From NCBI GenBank assembly GCA_037178675.1, contig JAYMGJ010000030.1, forward strand, positions 37,181 through 101,180: a DNA stretch of 64,000 nt, given 5' to 3'. Shown here piece by piece: positions 34,142 through 44,683 of this stretch (its first letter is position 1; every line of letters begins with the position of its first letter). The stretch comes from Scleroderma bovista (taxonomy: Eukaryota > Basidiomycota > Agaricomycetes > Boletales > Sclerodermataceae). Under the pieces are notes generated by a model. The model did no database searches, had not been told where the DNA came from, and saw only the letters and a program-made list of their open reading frames with translations. The translations under genes and the position numbers were made by a program.

Positions 34142-35465
34142 ATGTCCAGGACAATTCAAACTCGCTCGCGCAAACAACCCAGAACCCTCAGCATCCGACA
34201 CTCGTCGGGCTGCTGCATTGAGCGCTCTGACCAGCCTCAGGCGCTCACCCGACTCTGTCTCCCAGTTCCAAGGCTTCTCCGCTCAGAGAGCCTCCTCCCC
34301 CGCTCAACGTCGCCCACCTGGGGCCTTCGTCGAAGATCTCGGCAATGACCTAGGTGATGACCATCCCGGTGACGACGGTCCCGGAGGTGATGGTCCCGAC
34401 GACCCCGACGACCCCAACCCTGATGATGGTGGTGAAGACCCCATTGAAGGCATCCCCAACCAAGAAGAGGCCGGTCTAGTCATCTTTAACAACCTCTCCA
34501 TCGCTATCGACAGACTCGCGCGGTCTTCGCGCTCATCTGAGTCTTCATCTCGCACCAAGGTGCGCGAACCCGATACCTTCGACGGTACCGATCCAAAGAA
34601 GTTGCGCACATTCTTAGTCCAGTGCGAGCTCAACTTCCAGGACCGACCAAAGGCTTTTCGCACTGACCGAACCAAGGTCATGTTCGCGCAGTCGTACCTC
34701 AAAGGAATGGCTCTCGAATGGTTCGAGCCAGACCTACTCGGTGCAGGAGACCCCCTCAACCGTCCGATCTGGATGACCGATTGGGAAGAGTTCATCATTG
34801 AACTCCAAACCACCTTCGGTCCCCACGACCCTGTTGCCGACGCCGAGCATCAGCTCAACCACCTCCGTATGAAGGAAAACCATCGTGCCAACCGATACAT
34901 GGTTGACTTCAACCGCATCGCGTCCCAGATTCAGGGCTACGGCGATGGCACCCTGCGTCATCACTTCTATACAGGTCTCCCCGACCGAATCAAGGACGAG
35001 ATAAGCCACGTCGGTAAACCGTGCACTCTGAACGGTCTTCGCGTCCTCACCCAGGAGATCGACGCCCGATATTGGGAACGCAAGGAAGAGGTCGCTCGTC
35101 AGAATAAGACCTCTACCAGCACTAGTACCAACACCCCCAACACCAAGTCGGGTAAGACCAACAAGGGTAAATCCTCGGGCAACACTGCCCAGTCCTCTTC
35201 GTCGTCAACTGCGACTCAGAAAGCCAACAAGTTGGGCAGGACTACTGAGCTTTCGGACAAGCTCGGCAAGGACGGCAAGCTGACCTCTGAGGAATGCAAG
35301 CGCAGGTTCAACATGAATCTGTGCATGTTCTGTGGAGCAACTGGCCACAAGGCCAAGGACTGCCCCAAGTCAGGCTCCCGAGCAGCCAAGGCTAGGGCAG
35401 CTACTGCCGCTACCACGAACACGTCGGAAGCCAAACCGACGGCCTCCACCGAGGCAAAAAAATAG
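34142..35465 (+). pseudogene. gag: chromovirus B gag, with an early frameshift
   Basis: The expected start ATG is at 34142 (MSRTIQTRSR, like A's MTMTTRSR), but the long gag frame is in another register from before about 34200, so a one-base indel probably lies within the first 25 codons. The main frame has an acidic Asp/Gly/Pro tract, KVREPDTFDGTDPKKLRTF, and a zinc knuckle CMFCGATGHKAKDC near 35325. It ends with GCA-AAA-AAA-TAG at 35463, the frameshift site. Otherwise the frame is open. Confidence 0.8.
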
Positions 35466-35503
35466 ATAGCAACTCCCGAGACTCCACACAGAGTGGGAGT
35501 TGC
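35456..35503 (+). promoter_or_regulatory. -1 ribosomal frameshift signal of chromovirus B
   Basis: A-AAA-AAA occupies 35456-35462, immediately before the gag stop TAG. After the 6-nt spacer TAGATA, GCAACTCCC (35469-35477) pairs with GGGAGTTGC (35495-35503), nine base pairs, with an inner ACTC/GAGT stem. The -1 frame continues into pol. Compared with element A a G-C pair of the stem is replaced by A-T, which keeps pairing. Confidence 0.78.
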
Positions 35504-38500
35504 GTTGTTCCCGACTGTGCACCTATGGAGGCCTGACTCAACGCAGCCGCTCTTTCCGATCCAAATTCTCTCCGACCCTCTGTAACAATTGTTGACCATA
35601 CTATGCCTTCCTTTCCTGCATTAGTAGATTCGGGTTCTACCCACTGTTTTGTAGATCCGTCGTTTGCAAATATGAACACTCTTTCCACTTACTCGGTATC
35701 CCCGATCGTTCTCCGTCTATTCGACGGTACCACCACCACCATAATCACCGAAGCAACCGATCTACCTATCCGTTTTCCCTCTGGCGACGTCACCCCGATG
35801 ACATTTTATGTCACCCCATTGGACTCTGACTGTAAGATCGTTCTCGGACACAACTGGCTCACCTGATACAATCCGTCGATTGACTGGGTACTGAGCAGTA
35901 TCAAGTTCAGAACATCTACGCAGCAAGTGCCAACCCCGAGCTCACTCCCCGACCCTGTAGCGCCCTCACCGAGCGCGCTGAGACTCGACGCTATGTCAGT
36001 CTCGTCTCCTTCTCCGACCGACTCGCCTCAGGCTCCCGGTCTTCGGGCACCTCCTATCGCTCTCATCAACGCTGCAGCCTTTCTGAAGGCTTGTCAGCTA
36101 GATGGCTCTCAACAGTTCTCTATTCAGCTAAAGCCTGACAGCAGCTTTCGCGCAGCGTCGGTTGACGTTGCTCCCAACCTTTCCTCTGTCCCCGAGGCAT
36201 ACCACGACTTTGCCGACGTCTTTAGCAAGGCGAAAGCATCGGTACTCGCGCCTCATCGGGAACACGACCTCAAGATAGAACTGGAAGAAGGAGCGCCATT
36301 ACCACCCGGAAGACTCTACTCTCTCTCCCCCGTCGAGCTCGAAACCCTTCAGGCATTCATCGACGAAAACCTTCACTTTGGTTTCATCCGTCCGACCTCA
36401 TCCTCCCATGCAGCCCCTGTCCTCTTCGTAAAGAAGAAGGATGGCTCTCTCTGACTTTGCGTCGACTACCGAGGACTCAACAAAATATCAAAGAAGGATC
36501 GGTATCCCCTACCCCTCATCTCTGACCTACTCGACTCTCCGAGTCAAGCAAAGGTCTACACGAAAATTGATCTTCGACATGCTTACCACCTGGTTCGCAT
36601 TGCCGAAGGTGATGAGTGGAAAACCGCCTTCAGGACTTGCTATGGCTCGTACGAGTGGCAGGTGATGCCCTTCGGTCTCACCAATGCCCCTGCAGCCTTT
36701 CAGCGATTTGTCAACTCGGTCTTCGCGGACATGCTCGATGTCTGTGTCGTAGTCTACCTCGACGATATCCTAGTCTACTCGGACAACATGGAGGACCATA
36801 CCAAGCACATTTGGGAAGTGCTTCGGCAACTTTGCCAGCACAAGCTTTACGCCAAACCCGAAAAGTGTGAGTTCCATTCGGACTCGGTGGAGTACCTCGG
36901 GTACTTCCTTTCCCCTGACGGTTTGACGATGTCGCAAGACAAAGTCAAGACAATCTGCGATTGGCCCGAACCTCGCAAGGTGAAGGACATTCAGTCCTTC
37001 CTGGGCTTCGCGAACTTTTACCGTCGATTTATCTTCAATTACTCCGATATAGTGGTTCCCTTAACTCAGTTGACACGGAAAGATGCCCCCTGGGATTTCT
37101 CCGACGTCTGCCGACGGTCATTCAACCAGCTCAAGAAGGCCTTCACCACAGCTCCCATCCTCACCCATTTCCAGCCAGGCGCCCAACTAACAGTCGAGAC
37201 TGACGCTTCGGACTACGCGATCGCCGGTATCCTATCCATCACAGGTTCGGATGACGAGATACGACCGATTGCATTTTACTCTCGCACTCTGACCGTGCCC
37301 GAGCTGAACTACGATACACACGACAAGGAACTTCTCGCTATTTTCGAAGCCTTCAAGGCCTGGCGTCATTATCTAGAGGGCCCTGCCTTCCCGATTGACC
37401 TCATGACCGACCACAAAAATTTGGAATATTTCTCCACCTCTAAGGTTCTCACCTGTCAGCAAGCCCGATGGTCGGAATATCTCTCTTCGTTCAACTTGGT
37501 TATTCGTTTCCGACCTGGTAAGCTTGGTGCAAAGCCTGACGCCTTGACTAGACGCTGGGACGTCTACCCCAAAGAGGGGGATAGGGGCTTCGCCCAAGTC
37601 AATCCACAGAACCTCCGACCGGTGTTCACGGCTGAACAGCTCACCAATTCCCTTCGCACGACATCCCTACACGCTCCAGTACTCAGAGCTAGTGCACTCA
37701 TGGACGTCGAGCGTCTCCACGCCGATATCCTAGCCAACCTCCCGACCGATCCAATCGCTAAAGCCCACCTCTCGGACACATCAAACCCCTGATGGTCGAC
37801 TGATGAGACTGGTTACCTACGTCTCGATGGCCGCATGTACGTCCCTGAGGCCGATGACCTACATCTTCGTGTCCTCAGATACAAGCATGACCATCCCCTA
37901 TCGGGACACTTCGGTCAGAATCGCACTCTAGAGCTCATTCGTCGCGAATACACATGGCCAGGCATTCGTACCTACGTAAAGGACTACGTCAAGTCCTGCA
38001 CGGCCTGCGCCCGAGCTAAGACGCCACATCACTGACCCTATGGGATGCTCAAGCAATTACCGGTCCCCGACCGACCATGGAATTCCATCTTGATGGATTT
38101 CATCGAGCAGCTCCCATCCTCATCTGGCTTCACAGCCATATTGGTAGTCATTGACCAACTATCAAAGCAAGCCATATTCATCCCGACTCACGACACAATA
38201 ACCTCCCCCGAGCTCGCACAGCTCTTCCTACTACACGTCTTCGCTAAGCACGGCGTCCCCGCGCACGTAACGTCTGACCGAGGCTCAGAGTTCGTCTCGC
38301 ATTTCTTCCATTCACTCGGTAAGGCCTTAGATATGAAATTACATTTCACTTCGGGCTATCACCCAGAAGGTGACGGACAGACCGAGCAAGCTAACCAAAC
38401 ACTCGAGCAATACCTCAGGATGTACTGCAACTACCAGCAGGACAATTGGTCGGACCTCTTACCTCTCGCCGAGTTCGCCTACAACAATGCCCCTAGCGCT

Positions 38501-39181
38501 ACGACTGGTGTATCACCATTCTTCGCGAACAAAGGATACCACCCGAACCTCGCTGTGCACCCCGAGCGCAACCTCTTGTCGGCTCGGGCACGGGAATACG
38601 CAGTTGACTTAGAGTCATTGCATGAGTACCTACATGAAGAAATGGCTGCTGCCCAGAAAAGGTACCAAGGCCCTGCTGACGCCAGAAGATCACCCGCACC
38701 CGACTTCAAAGTTGGTGATCAAGTATTCGTCAAAGCCAAGTACTTTAGGTCTACCCGACCATCAAAGAAACTCTCCAAGAAGAATCTCGGTCCCTACCCA
38801 ATCATCACCCAAGTCGGCACTCTATCATTCATGATCCGTCTCCCCGACTCTATGCATGCTGTCCACCCTGTCTTCCACGTCTCACAACTCGAACCAGCGA
38901 CACCGAATACAATACCGAATCGGTCACAACCTCCACCACCTCCCATTGAAGTCAACGGCGAACCCGAGTTCGAGATCACCGAGATCCTCAACTCAAAGTT
39001 CGACCAACGTCGACGCCAATGCCCACTCCTCTACCTAGTTAGATGGGCTGGCTACGAAGGTACCGATGAAGAAACATCTTGGTTGATCGCGACCGAGCTC
39101 GGACACGCATCAGAACTTGTGGCCGACTACCACAAAGCCTACCCGACTAAGCCAGGCCCCTTAGAAAGCCTCTCACGCTAA
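35462..39181 (+). pseudogene. pol: chromovirus B pol with chromodomain, five TGA codons
   Basis: One -1-shifted frame runs from the slippery site to TAA at 39179: protease DSGSTH near 35627, RT with YLDD near 36756, RNase H about 37190-37550, zinc module about 37900-38030, integrase with MDFIEQ near 38092, SDRGSEF near 38275 and EGDGQTEQ near 38370, then a chromodomain (EFEITEILNSKFD, YLVRWAGYEGTDEETSWL) near 38965-39100. Chromodomains direct integration to marked chromatin in chromoviruses. In-frame TGAs at 35534, 35864, 36452, 37790 and 38034 all sit where an arginine is expected, as from CGA. No TAA or TAG interrupts the frame. Confidence 0.9.
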
Positions 39182-39273
39182 GTCGTTCAAGTCACCGAAC
39201 AAAGTCTATTTAAAGTGTACAAAACAAAGTAAAAGAAAAAGGAAAACTAAATACAATTACATGTACAGTCCGA

Positions 39274-39489
39274 CTACTCGGACTCACCTTCTCTGTCTTC
39301 GTCCCCCAACTCTTCGCCTTCCCCGTCCGTCTTGTCCGACTCTTGCTGCTCCTCGCTCTCCTCGGGCATCGCCTTGCCCTTGCCCTTCGGGTCCTTAGCG
39401 TCGGCCACCCTCTTCGTCTCCCATGCGACCCCTTCCAACTCGGGCGAAGCGGCGCGCGTCCAATCGGTGTTGTTGTTGCCAGCGGACAT
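39274..39489 (-). CDS. small acidic antisense ORF between pol and 3' LTR of B
   Basis: A 71-codon frame starts MSAGNNNTDWTRAASPELEG and becomes highly charged (KDPKGKGKAMPEE, then mostly Glu/Asp/Gly) to the end. It lies antisense to the element in the roughly 470 bp between the pol stop and the 3' LTR, with its start facing the LTR, so an antisense transcript from the LTR could express it. It has a sensible start and composition, but no domain I recognise. It might be a real accessory gene of this chromovirus lineage or a chance frame. Confidence 0.4.
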   Translation of the reverse strand: MSAGNNNTDWTRAASPELEGVAWETKRVADAKDPKGKGKAMPEESEEQQESDKTDGEGEELGDEDREGESE

Positions 39490-39654
39490 GGTTAATCAAG
39501 TAAGATATGAAAGAAGAGGATTTGTTGGGCTACCGTCACCGAAGGCCAGTCTTATATACGCCCTAACCGATTTTCAAACCCAGACAATGGCCGCACACAC
39601 TCAGTGTGGGATACGCATTGCAGCCTCGTGGGCTCGGCCCTAAGAGGGGGATAC

Positions 39655-40274
39655 TGTCACGACCGTGACATCCGATCACCCTGTACCCTATTGTCTGATC
39701 ACGTCCACGCGTTCGCCGTCCGTTTATTGTATGTACTCCCTTTTCCGTTTCTCTCTATCTGTCCTGTATCGCCACCGATCGGTGAGCGTGTTGTCCGTTC
39801 TGTCTCCCTGTACGATTACCTAATATGTTTCCTTTCTTGTTTCCGGTTACTATACGTTCCCGTCCCGTTGCATTACTAATACGATACTCATCAGTAATCC
39901 GGTTATCGCACTTACCATACTTACTCAGCGCGCAGCACGACTGCGCTCGTCATTCGTCGGTAATCCCGACTTCCCGTACATCGCCTCATCCGTTCCACTC
40001 AGTATAAATACCTAGATACTCGGTCTGTTGTAGTTTCAGTTCAAATATCAAATAAGATACTTCTCATCTGTTCTCCCTTCGCACTCTCCGTCTCTGTCTC
40101 ATGCAAGCAGTCGTAGACCGTTTACCCTCGGACTCTCCGTCAGACCCTCGGTCGGCCTTCCTATCATTCGGGAAGCACGACTATGCTACGTAGCATCTCA
40201 GTCTTACCGCTAGACCAACCCCTGACCCCCTGACCCCTCGTAGAGATCAGATCGGTGAAGAACCGGTCTTGACA
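39655..40274 (+). repeat. 3' LTR of chromovirus B
   Basis: It is the partner of 33481-34100, also 620 bp, preceded by a purine-rich tract. Differences from the 5' LTR are mostly transitions at CpG sites, with two one-base length changes. It is followed directly by a fragment of an A-type pol. Confidence 0.93.
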
Positions 40275-41016
40275 CTCTCTTTGCGCTACTTATTTAGAGT
40301 TTCCGGTTCTCCATGCAGCTGCAATCATGGACGTGGAAACACTCCATAGCGACATCCTTTCTGCACTACCCTCCGATCCCATTGCCCAGGTCCACCTCAC
40401 AGATCCACCGGACTCTCGCTGGTCCACCGACGAGACTGGATTCCTTCGACTAGATGGTTGTATATACATACCGGACTTGGATGACCTTCGTCTCTGGGTA
40501 CTCCGGTATCGACACGATCACCCACTCGCTGGTCACTTTGGGCAAAACCGGACTCTAGAACTAATCCGGCATGAGTACACTTGGCCTGGTCTCCGGACCT
40601 TCATCAAGGACTACGTCCGGTCATGTACCTCCTGCGCTCGAGCTAAGACACTGCGCCATCGACCCTATGGGTTACTAAAACAGCTTCCTGTCCCAGGAAG
40701 ACCTTGGAATTCCATATCCATGGACTTTATTGAGCAACTCCCTGGCTCTACCGGATTCACAGCTATCCTGGTCGTAGTAGATAGGCTTTCTAAACAAGCT
40801 ATTTTCATCCCTACTCATGACACCATCACTAGCCCGGAGCTTGCTAAACTCTTCCTGCTCCACGTATTCTCCAAGCATGGTGTTCCCGCCCATGTCACTT
40901 CGGATCGCGGTACAGAATTCATCTCACACTTCTTCCGGTCACTCGGAAAGGCTCTCGACATGCGCCTCCACTTCACCTCCGGTTACCACCCGGAGGGTGA
41001 TGGCCAGACAGAGCAG
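40275..41016 (+). pseudogene. pol: A-type chromovirus pol fragment (second copy)
   Basis: The fragment corresponds to the linker after RNase H through the integrase core: MDVETLHSDILSAL at 40327, the zinc module, MDFIEQLP, SDRGTEF and EGDGQTEQ. It retains the canonical SDRGTEF that copy A has lost. It begins at the B 3' LTR and ends at a giant LTR (41017), so both ends are cut. Overlap with the region already present in copy A (32472-33220) shows it is a separate copy, not the displaced 3' end of A. Confidence 0.85.
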
Positions 41017-43115
41017 TGTCATGCACCAAACAGGTTTGGTACAGTGAACATGGAAGATAATGCCTATATCAAATGATCCTTATGTGAAGGATAAGCATGA
41101 TGGACCCTCATTGTAGCCATCTATCGCACAAGACGACTATCCTGATGCGAGAGATGAATGCCAATGCAGACAGTCATCTATCGCACGAGGACCGCCAAGA
41201 AGCAGAAGAAACTGAAGGAATAACGTCAATTGTGGTATGAGAAAGGAATGCACACGTCTGCAGTCCAACTCCCATACCAGAACGATCAAAGAAGCTGAAG
41301 AATTGATGGAGAAACGAAGGAGAAAGAGAAGAAATGATTTTTAGCGCCCAAATGTCATTTTTAGGTGCCCAGTGCCGGCATTCCAATATTTTGAATAGCT
41401 CCGTCATTTCTAAAGCTATCAGGCACGTGACTATACCGTCAGAGAGCCTAGAGCGTGGTCTATCTGCCTGTCAAGTTCTGATGCAAATCTGTTCATTTCC
41501 CACGGAGATATTCCCCCCGCACTCCAGATGTTCGCTTCATCGCTCACTATGGAGTCCGTATTTTCTCTGGATCATTTCTCTGCTATTGCTGCAGATCTCC
41601 ACTATGTCCTGCTCTTAGGACAGCCTCTCCCAGAGTTCCCGTGCACTGCCTGGCACATATCTTCCCAGCCTGCTCCCTCAGTCCCTCTCGTTCTCGGTCA
41701 GCGCGTTCTCCTCGTCAGTCCTGCGTCAAGGACGTACTTTGGTCATCTTAGGTCTATTGTCAAGCTTGAGAAGTCTTCTCTGGTCGTCTCTGTGTCCCCT
41801 GAGCCCTCAGCCTATGGTCCCTTCCTCCCAGATACTTGCCATGTCCATCTTCCTCTGTCGTTTGTCTCACTTCCCTGGATGCATCGAATTCAATACTCTA
41901 TCCGCTTCCCTACTTTCAGACGACGTCCCCCAGAACCATGACAGTTATTCCCCCCACTTTATAGTGCTATTAGGAAGAAGAACCCTCTCTCGTTCTTTCC
42001 CAGAAGAGAGCTCATCAAGGGAGCCCATGGTTGCACTTCAGTGGCGCTAGAACACATGCACTATACCTTAGTGTATGCTGACCCCCCAAAGACCTCTGGA
42101 CCCCTGGTACCCTTCTTGTGGCTGTTTTGTCTCAGATCAATCCCCCTATTAATCTCAGATCTTCCCCATTGTTGTCCCATCAAATTCCTGATGGTACACA
42201 GCCCCCCCATCAAACTTCTTAGGCTGTGCATCAATGACTCCTTCTGCTGTGCAGTGACTCATCCCTTGCTTACTGATGCTCTCTTGTCATCAGTATTACT
42301 CTATCCCTTTCGCATTTTTGGTATATTACTCAGCTGATGACTCACTCCCTTACCAATCAATCTTGTCATGCAGCTTACTCATTCCTTTACTCAGCAGCTT
42401 ATTCATGCTTCCTATGCTTACTCATTCCTGCTTATCCCTTGCTTACTGATTGCTTACAAACCCCTTACAAAGCTCTTACCAATCCCTTACCAATCCTTGA
42501 CAAATTCTGCTTACTCCCTTCTCTTTTTGTACTTTAATGCTGTGCCCCCCCATGTATTTAAACCCCTGGGCTCAGCCCAGTGATGAAAGACCCAATTGCA
42601 CGAAATTATCCCTCTCTCAGACTCTCTCAGTCAGTATCCCCTCAGCTCTTTGAGTCTTGTAGGCTTCAGTGAAGGTCTAAAGGCTCTGATATCTCAAGTT
42701 TATTCAATCCATTCAAGTCCAAGTATTTCTCTAGGCTCAAGTGGAGTCTAGCCAGTCAATCCTTCATATCCCATTGCTTCTGGATGTCAGGAGCCCCCTT
42801 GTCCCCTTGCTGCACCAATCTCTAGGTGTAGTATTGCTGTTTCAGTCCCAGTCACCTCAATCCCCGCTTTGACACTTCCTAGGCTTTAGGAAGAGTCCAG
42901 ACCCCTATCCCCTTCGTCTTCTATTACTCCTGTACCCCAGGAGTATCCTGCATCACTGTCTGCATCACCCTGTTGGTGTAGATCCCCTTTCCCCCTCCTC
43001 AGCATATCCTCTCTGGACACCGCAGAGGTAAACCACCACTCGCACATATTCATAGTCCTTTGTTGGTGTTGTGTTTGGGTTATTACTCCCACCCAAATCC
43101 ACACTTTGACTCACA
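41017..43115 (+). mobile_element. giant solo LTR, family 1 (copy 2)
   Basis: TGTCATGCACC...TTTGACTCACA, 2099 bp. It has a TATTTAAA box at 42555-42562, late in the element, as in a U3-R-U5 layout. Its left flank is A-type integrase and its right flank a Copia gag in the other direction; neither resumes on the other side. The 4-bp flanks differ (GCAG left, GCGT right). It carries the conserved ORF at 41528-41941. Confidence 0.8.
41528..41941 (+). CDS. conserved ORF inside the giant LTR (family 1)
   Basis: The frame starts MFASSLTMES and runs 137 codons to RRRPPEP. Homology to the family-2 ORF also extends upstream of this ATG (EPRAWSICLSSSD). The family-2 ATG codon is not conserved here, so the true start differs or this copy has lost it. 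Against copy C the roughly 117 shared codons show about 12, 8 and 31 differences at positions 1, 2 and 3 and no indels. That is the mark of past selection on a protein. No known fold is recognised. Confidence 0.5.
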   Translation: MFASSLTMESVFSLDHFSAIAADLHYVLLLGQPLPEFPCTAWHISSQPAPSVPLVLGQRVLLVSPASRTYFGHLRSIVKLEKSSLVVSVSPEPSAYGPFLPDTCHVHLPLSFVSLPWMHRIQYSIRFPTFRRRPPEP

Positions 43116-44321
43116 GCGTCCAGGACCATTCGTGTCGCCTGCACGCCAATTCACGCCTCGAAGGTGCACGCATGGTATTCCACCGCCATCTGGCTCCTCC
43201 GACTGGATTGACACAATTACGAGTACGTCCGACTCGTTTGGGGTGTCCGCCATGCATAATTGCTGGCAGCATTTGGCGATCAGCTCATCAACGCTCGCTC
43301 CCTCACTCATATCCCTCTTGCAGCTCTCCAACTCGACTCCTCTGGCATCCTCGGTCCCTCTCAACTCGCTTGGATGATGCACGCGCTCAAGCATTGCATT
43401 TGGCGCATTCGCGCTGCCTCTCGGGTCTCTCACCTCGCCACTCGCATATACTGACCACTCCCCCTCGAGCGGCAGTTTGTATGCACTGGGTACGTTGCTG
43501 TTCATGTTTCCATTGTGCTGACGATCTTCTTCGCAGTAAAACTCTGCTTGTTGGGGTTGCGATTGGGGTTCGCGCTCCTTCCTGTCGCCCTCATCAACTC
43601 CACAGACCCTCTCTGCCAGTTCTCCGCCCAGCAAGGCCGTCCTGTCGATGTCCGCAACTGTTTCAGGTGGGTTGGCCGACTGGGCCGTCCCATTCGTGTG
43701 TCCTGCCGTCACGACGCTGTCTGCCGCCTCCTGCTTGCACTCGCCTGGTGTCAGAGGCAGTGGGTTTTGCGGTATGTTTTGTGTTTCGTGCGGCGCACTC
43801 TCGAGTTGGACAGTTGTCCTTGCGCTCTTGGCGCTAGTGCCCTTCACCGAAGTCTCTAGGCTCATGCATGGGTCTTTGGTGCGTCCGATGTTTCCGTCGT
43901 CGACATCTTCGATGCCTCGAGTGAGGTCTTTGGTTGGTAGGTCTTCCCGATCTGTGCCAGTGGCAGCATTCTCGCTCATAGAGCTTTCCGCTGATGGATG
44001 TCATTTGTCATCGTTTGTGCAGGTCGCGAGTTTCTTCGCATGGGGGTCCGCTATGGGTTCGCGGTCGCGGAAACGTTTCGCGAGGTATTTAAAAACTTGA
44101 TGCGCGGTGTTGTGACGAAGTCGGATGTAAATAGAGATAGGGACTGTATCATGGAATAGCTCATGCAAGAGAGCATTGTACCCTTCCCAATCATATGTTC
44201 CGTTGTCCGATGCGCCAGCTAATACATCTAGCCAATTTTGTGTGGCTGCATACTCAAGTAACTTCGCGCAGTAAATTTTCCAATTTTGTCCGTTGAGTTC
44301 GAGTGCGGGAATTTTGACCAT
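43116..44321 (-). pseudogene. gag: Ty1/Copia gag, 3' truncated
   Basis: Starts MVKIPALELNGQNWKIYCAKLLEYAA at 44321, a gag start typical of fungal Copia elements. One TGA at 44001 (NDDK-stop-HPSAE), which fits CGA to TGA, separates it from the same-frame continuation of about 290 residues, hydrophilic and of low complexity. The frame ends at the giant LTR edge at 43115, and no protease, integrase or RT is present. Its 5' LTR lies just upstream at 44401-44683. Confidence 0.7.
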
Positions 44322-44400
44322 TTCACTTGATTTATCCAGTGGGTTCCTTTTCTCCTGGTATTCCTATCCTCCTGGCTAGGCAGAGCCAGGGCTCATAACC

Positions 44401-44683
44401 TATAGAAAGGTGGTGGTCTGCACAGGGAAGGTCTAGCCTGAAAGAAGGGAGAAGGAGAAGCTGTAGGGTAACCTCAGTATGCTGGCAAGCTACTAATATA
44501 TTAGATATACCTGTAGGGTAACTACAAGGTATCAGTAAGTAGATGTGGTGGTTAGTAAATGGTACTCACCCTCAGTATGCTGGCAAGCTACTGAGGGACT
44601 ATGGTAATAGACTCTACTGTATGTGCGATGAAAGCTTATGTAAGTAGGTAAACATACCATAACAGTCTGTTTATAATCCAACA
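44401..44683 (-). repeat. 5' LTR of the truncated Copia element
   Basis: A 283-bp LTR of the TGTTGGA...CTTTCTATA family, in the same orientation as the gag that starts 80 bp downstream. The leader between them begins GGTTATGAGCCCTGGC, a plausible primer binding region. It interrupts a Myb/SANT-like coding sequence on its right. Confidence 0.8.

Larger units (their letters stand above)
33481..40274 (+). mobile_element. chromovirus B, full-length Ty3/Gypsy element
   Basis: Paired 620-bp LTRs (33481-34100 and 39655-40274) flank gag, pol with integrase and chromodomain, and a 3' antisense ORF. A purine-rich tract (TAAGAGGGGGATAC) precedes the 3' LTR. The LTRs differ at roughly twenty positions by eye, mostly CG versus TG/CA. 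The flanking five bases do not match (CAACT left, CTCTC right). The left flank is A-type integrase (broken near its 3' end) and the right flank starts at an earlier point of an A-type pol. The two sides therefore come from different A copies, which argues for recombination after insertion. Five TGA codons in pol make it non-functional. Confidence 0.9.

Noticed and set aside
3379..38036. Classical repeat-induced point mutation as the cause of the stops.
   Set aside because: Changes are at CpG, not CpA, and are not restricted to TCG; general CpG deamination fits better.
42337..42583. Open frames such as MTHSLTNQSCHAAYSF and MQLTHSFTQQL in the giant LTRs.
   Set aside because: They are translations of low-complexity TTACTCAT/CTTATCC repeats, overlap in several frames, and show no codon-position bias between copies.
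42886..43104. Open frame MWIWVGVITQTQHQQ in the last 200 bp of both family-1 LTRs (also 109-327).
   Set aside because: It is kept only because the two copies are closely related DNA; no homologue in family 2 and no protein-like features.
98..43115. Inversion between the two family-1 giant LTRs (1 versus 41 kb): the left flank CTGC of copy 1 equals the complement of the left flank GCAG of copy 2.
   Set aside because: The other pair of flanks (CCAC and GCGT) does not match, and the joined sequence would not continue the A-type integrase. A 4-bp match alone can be chance.
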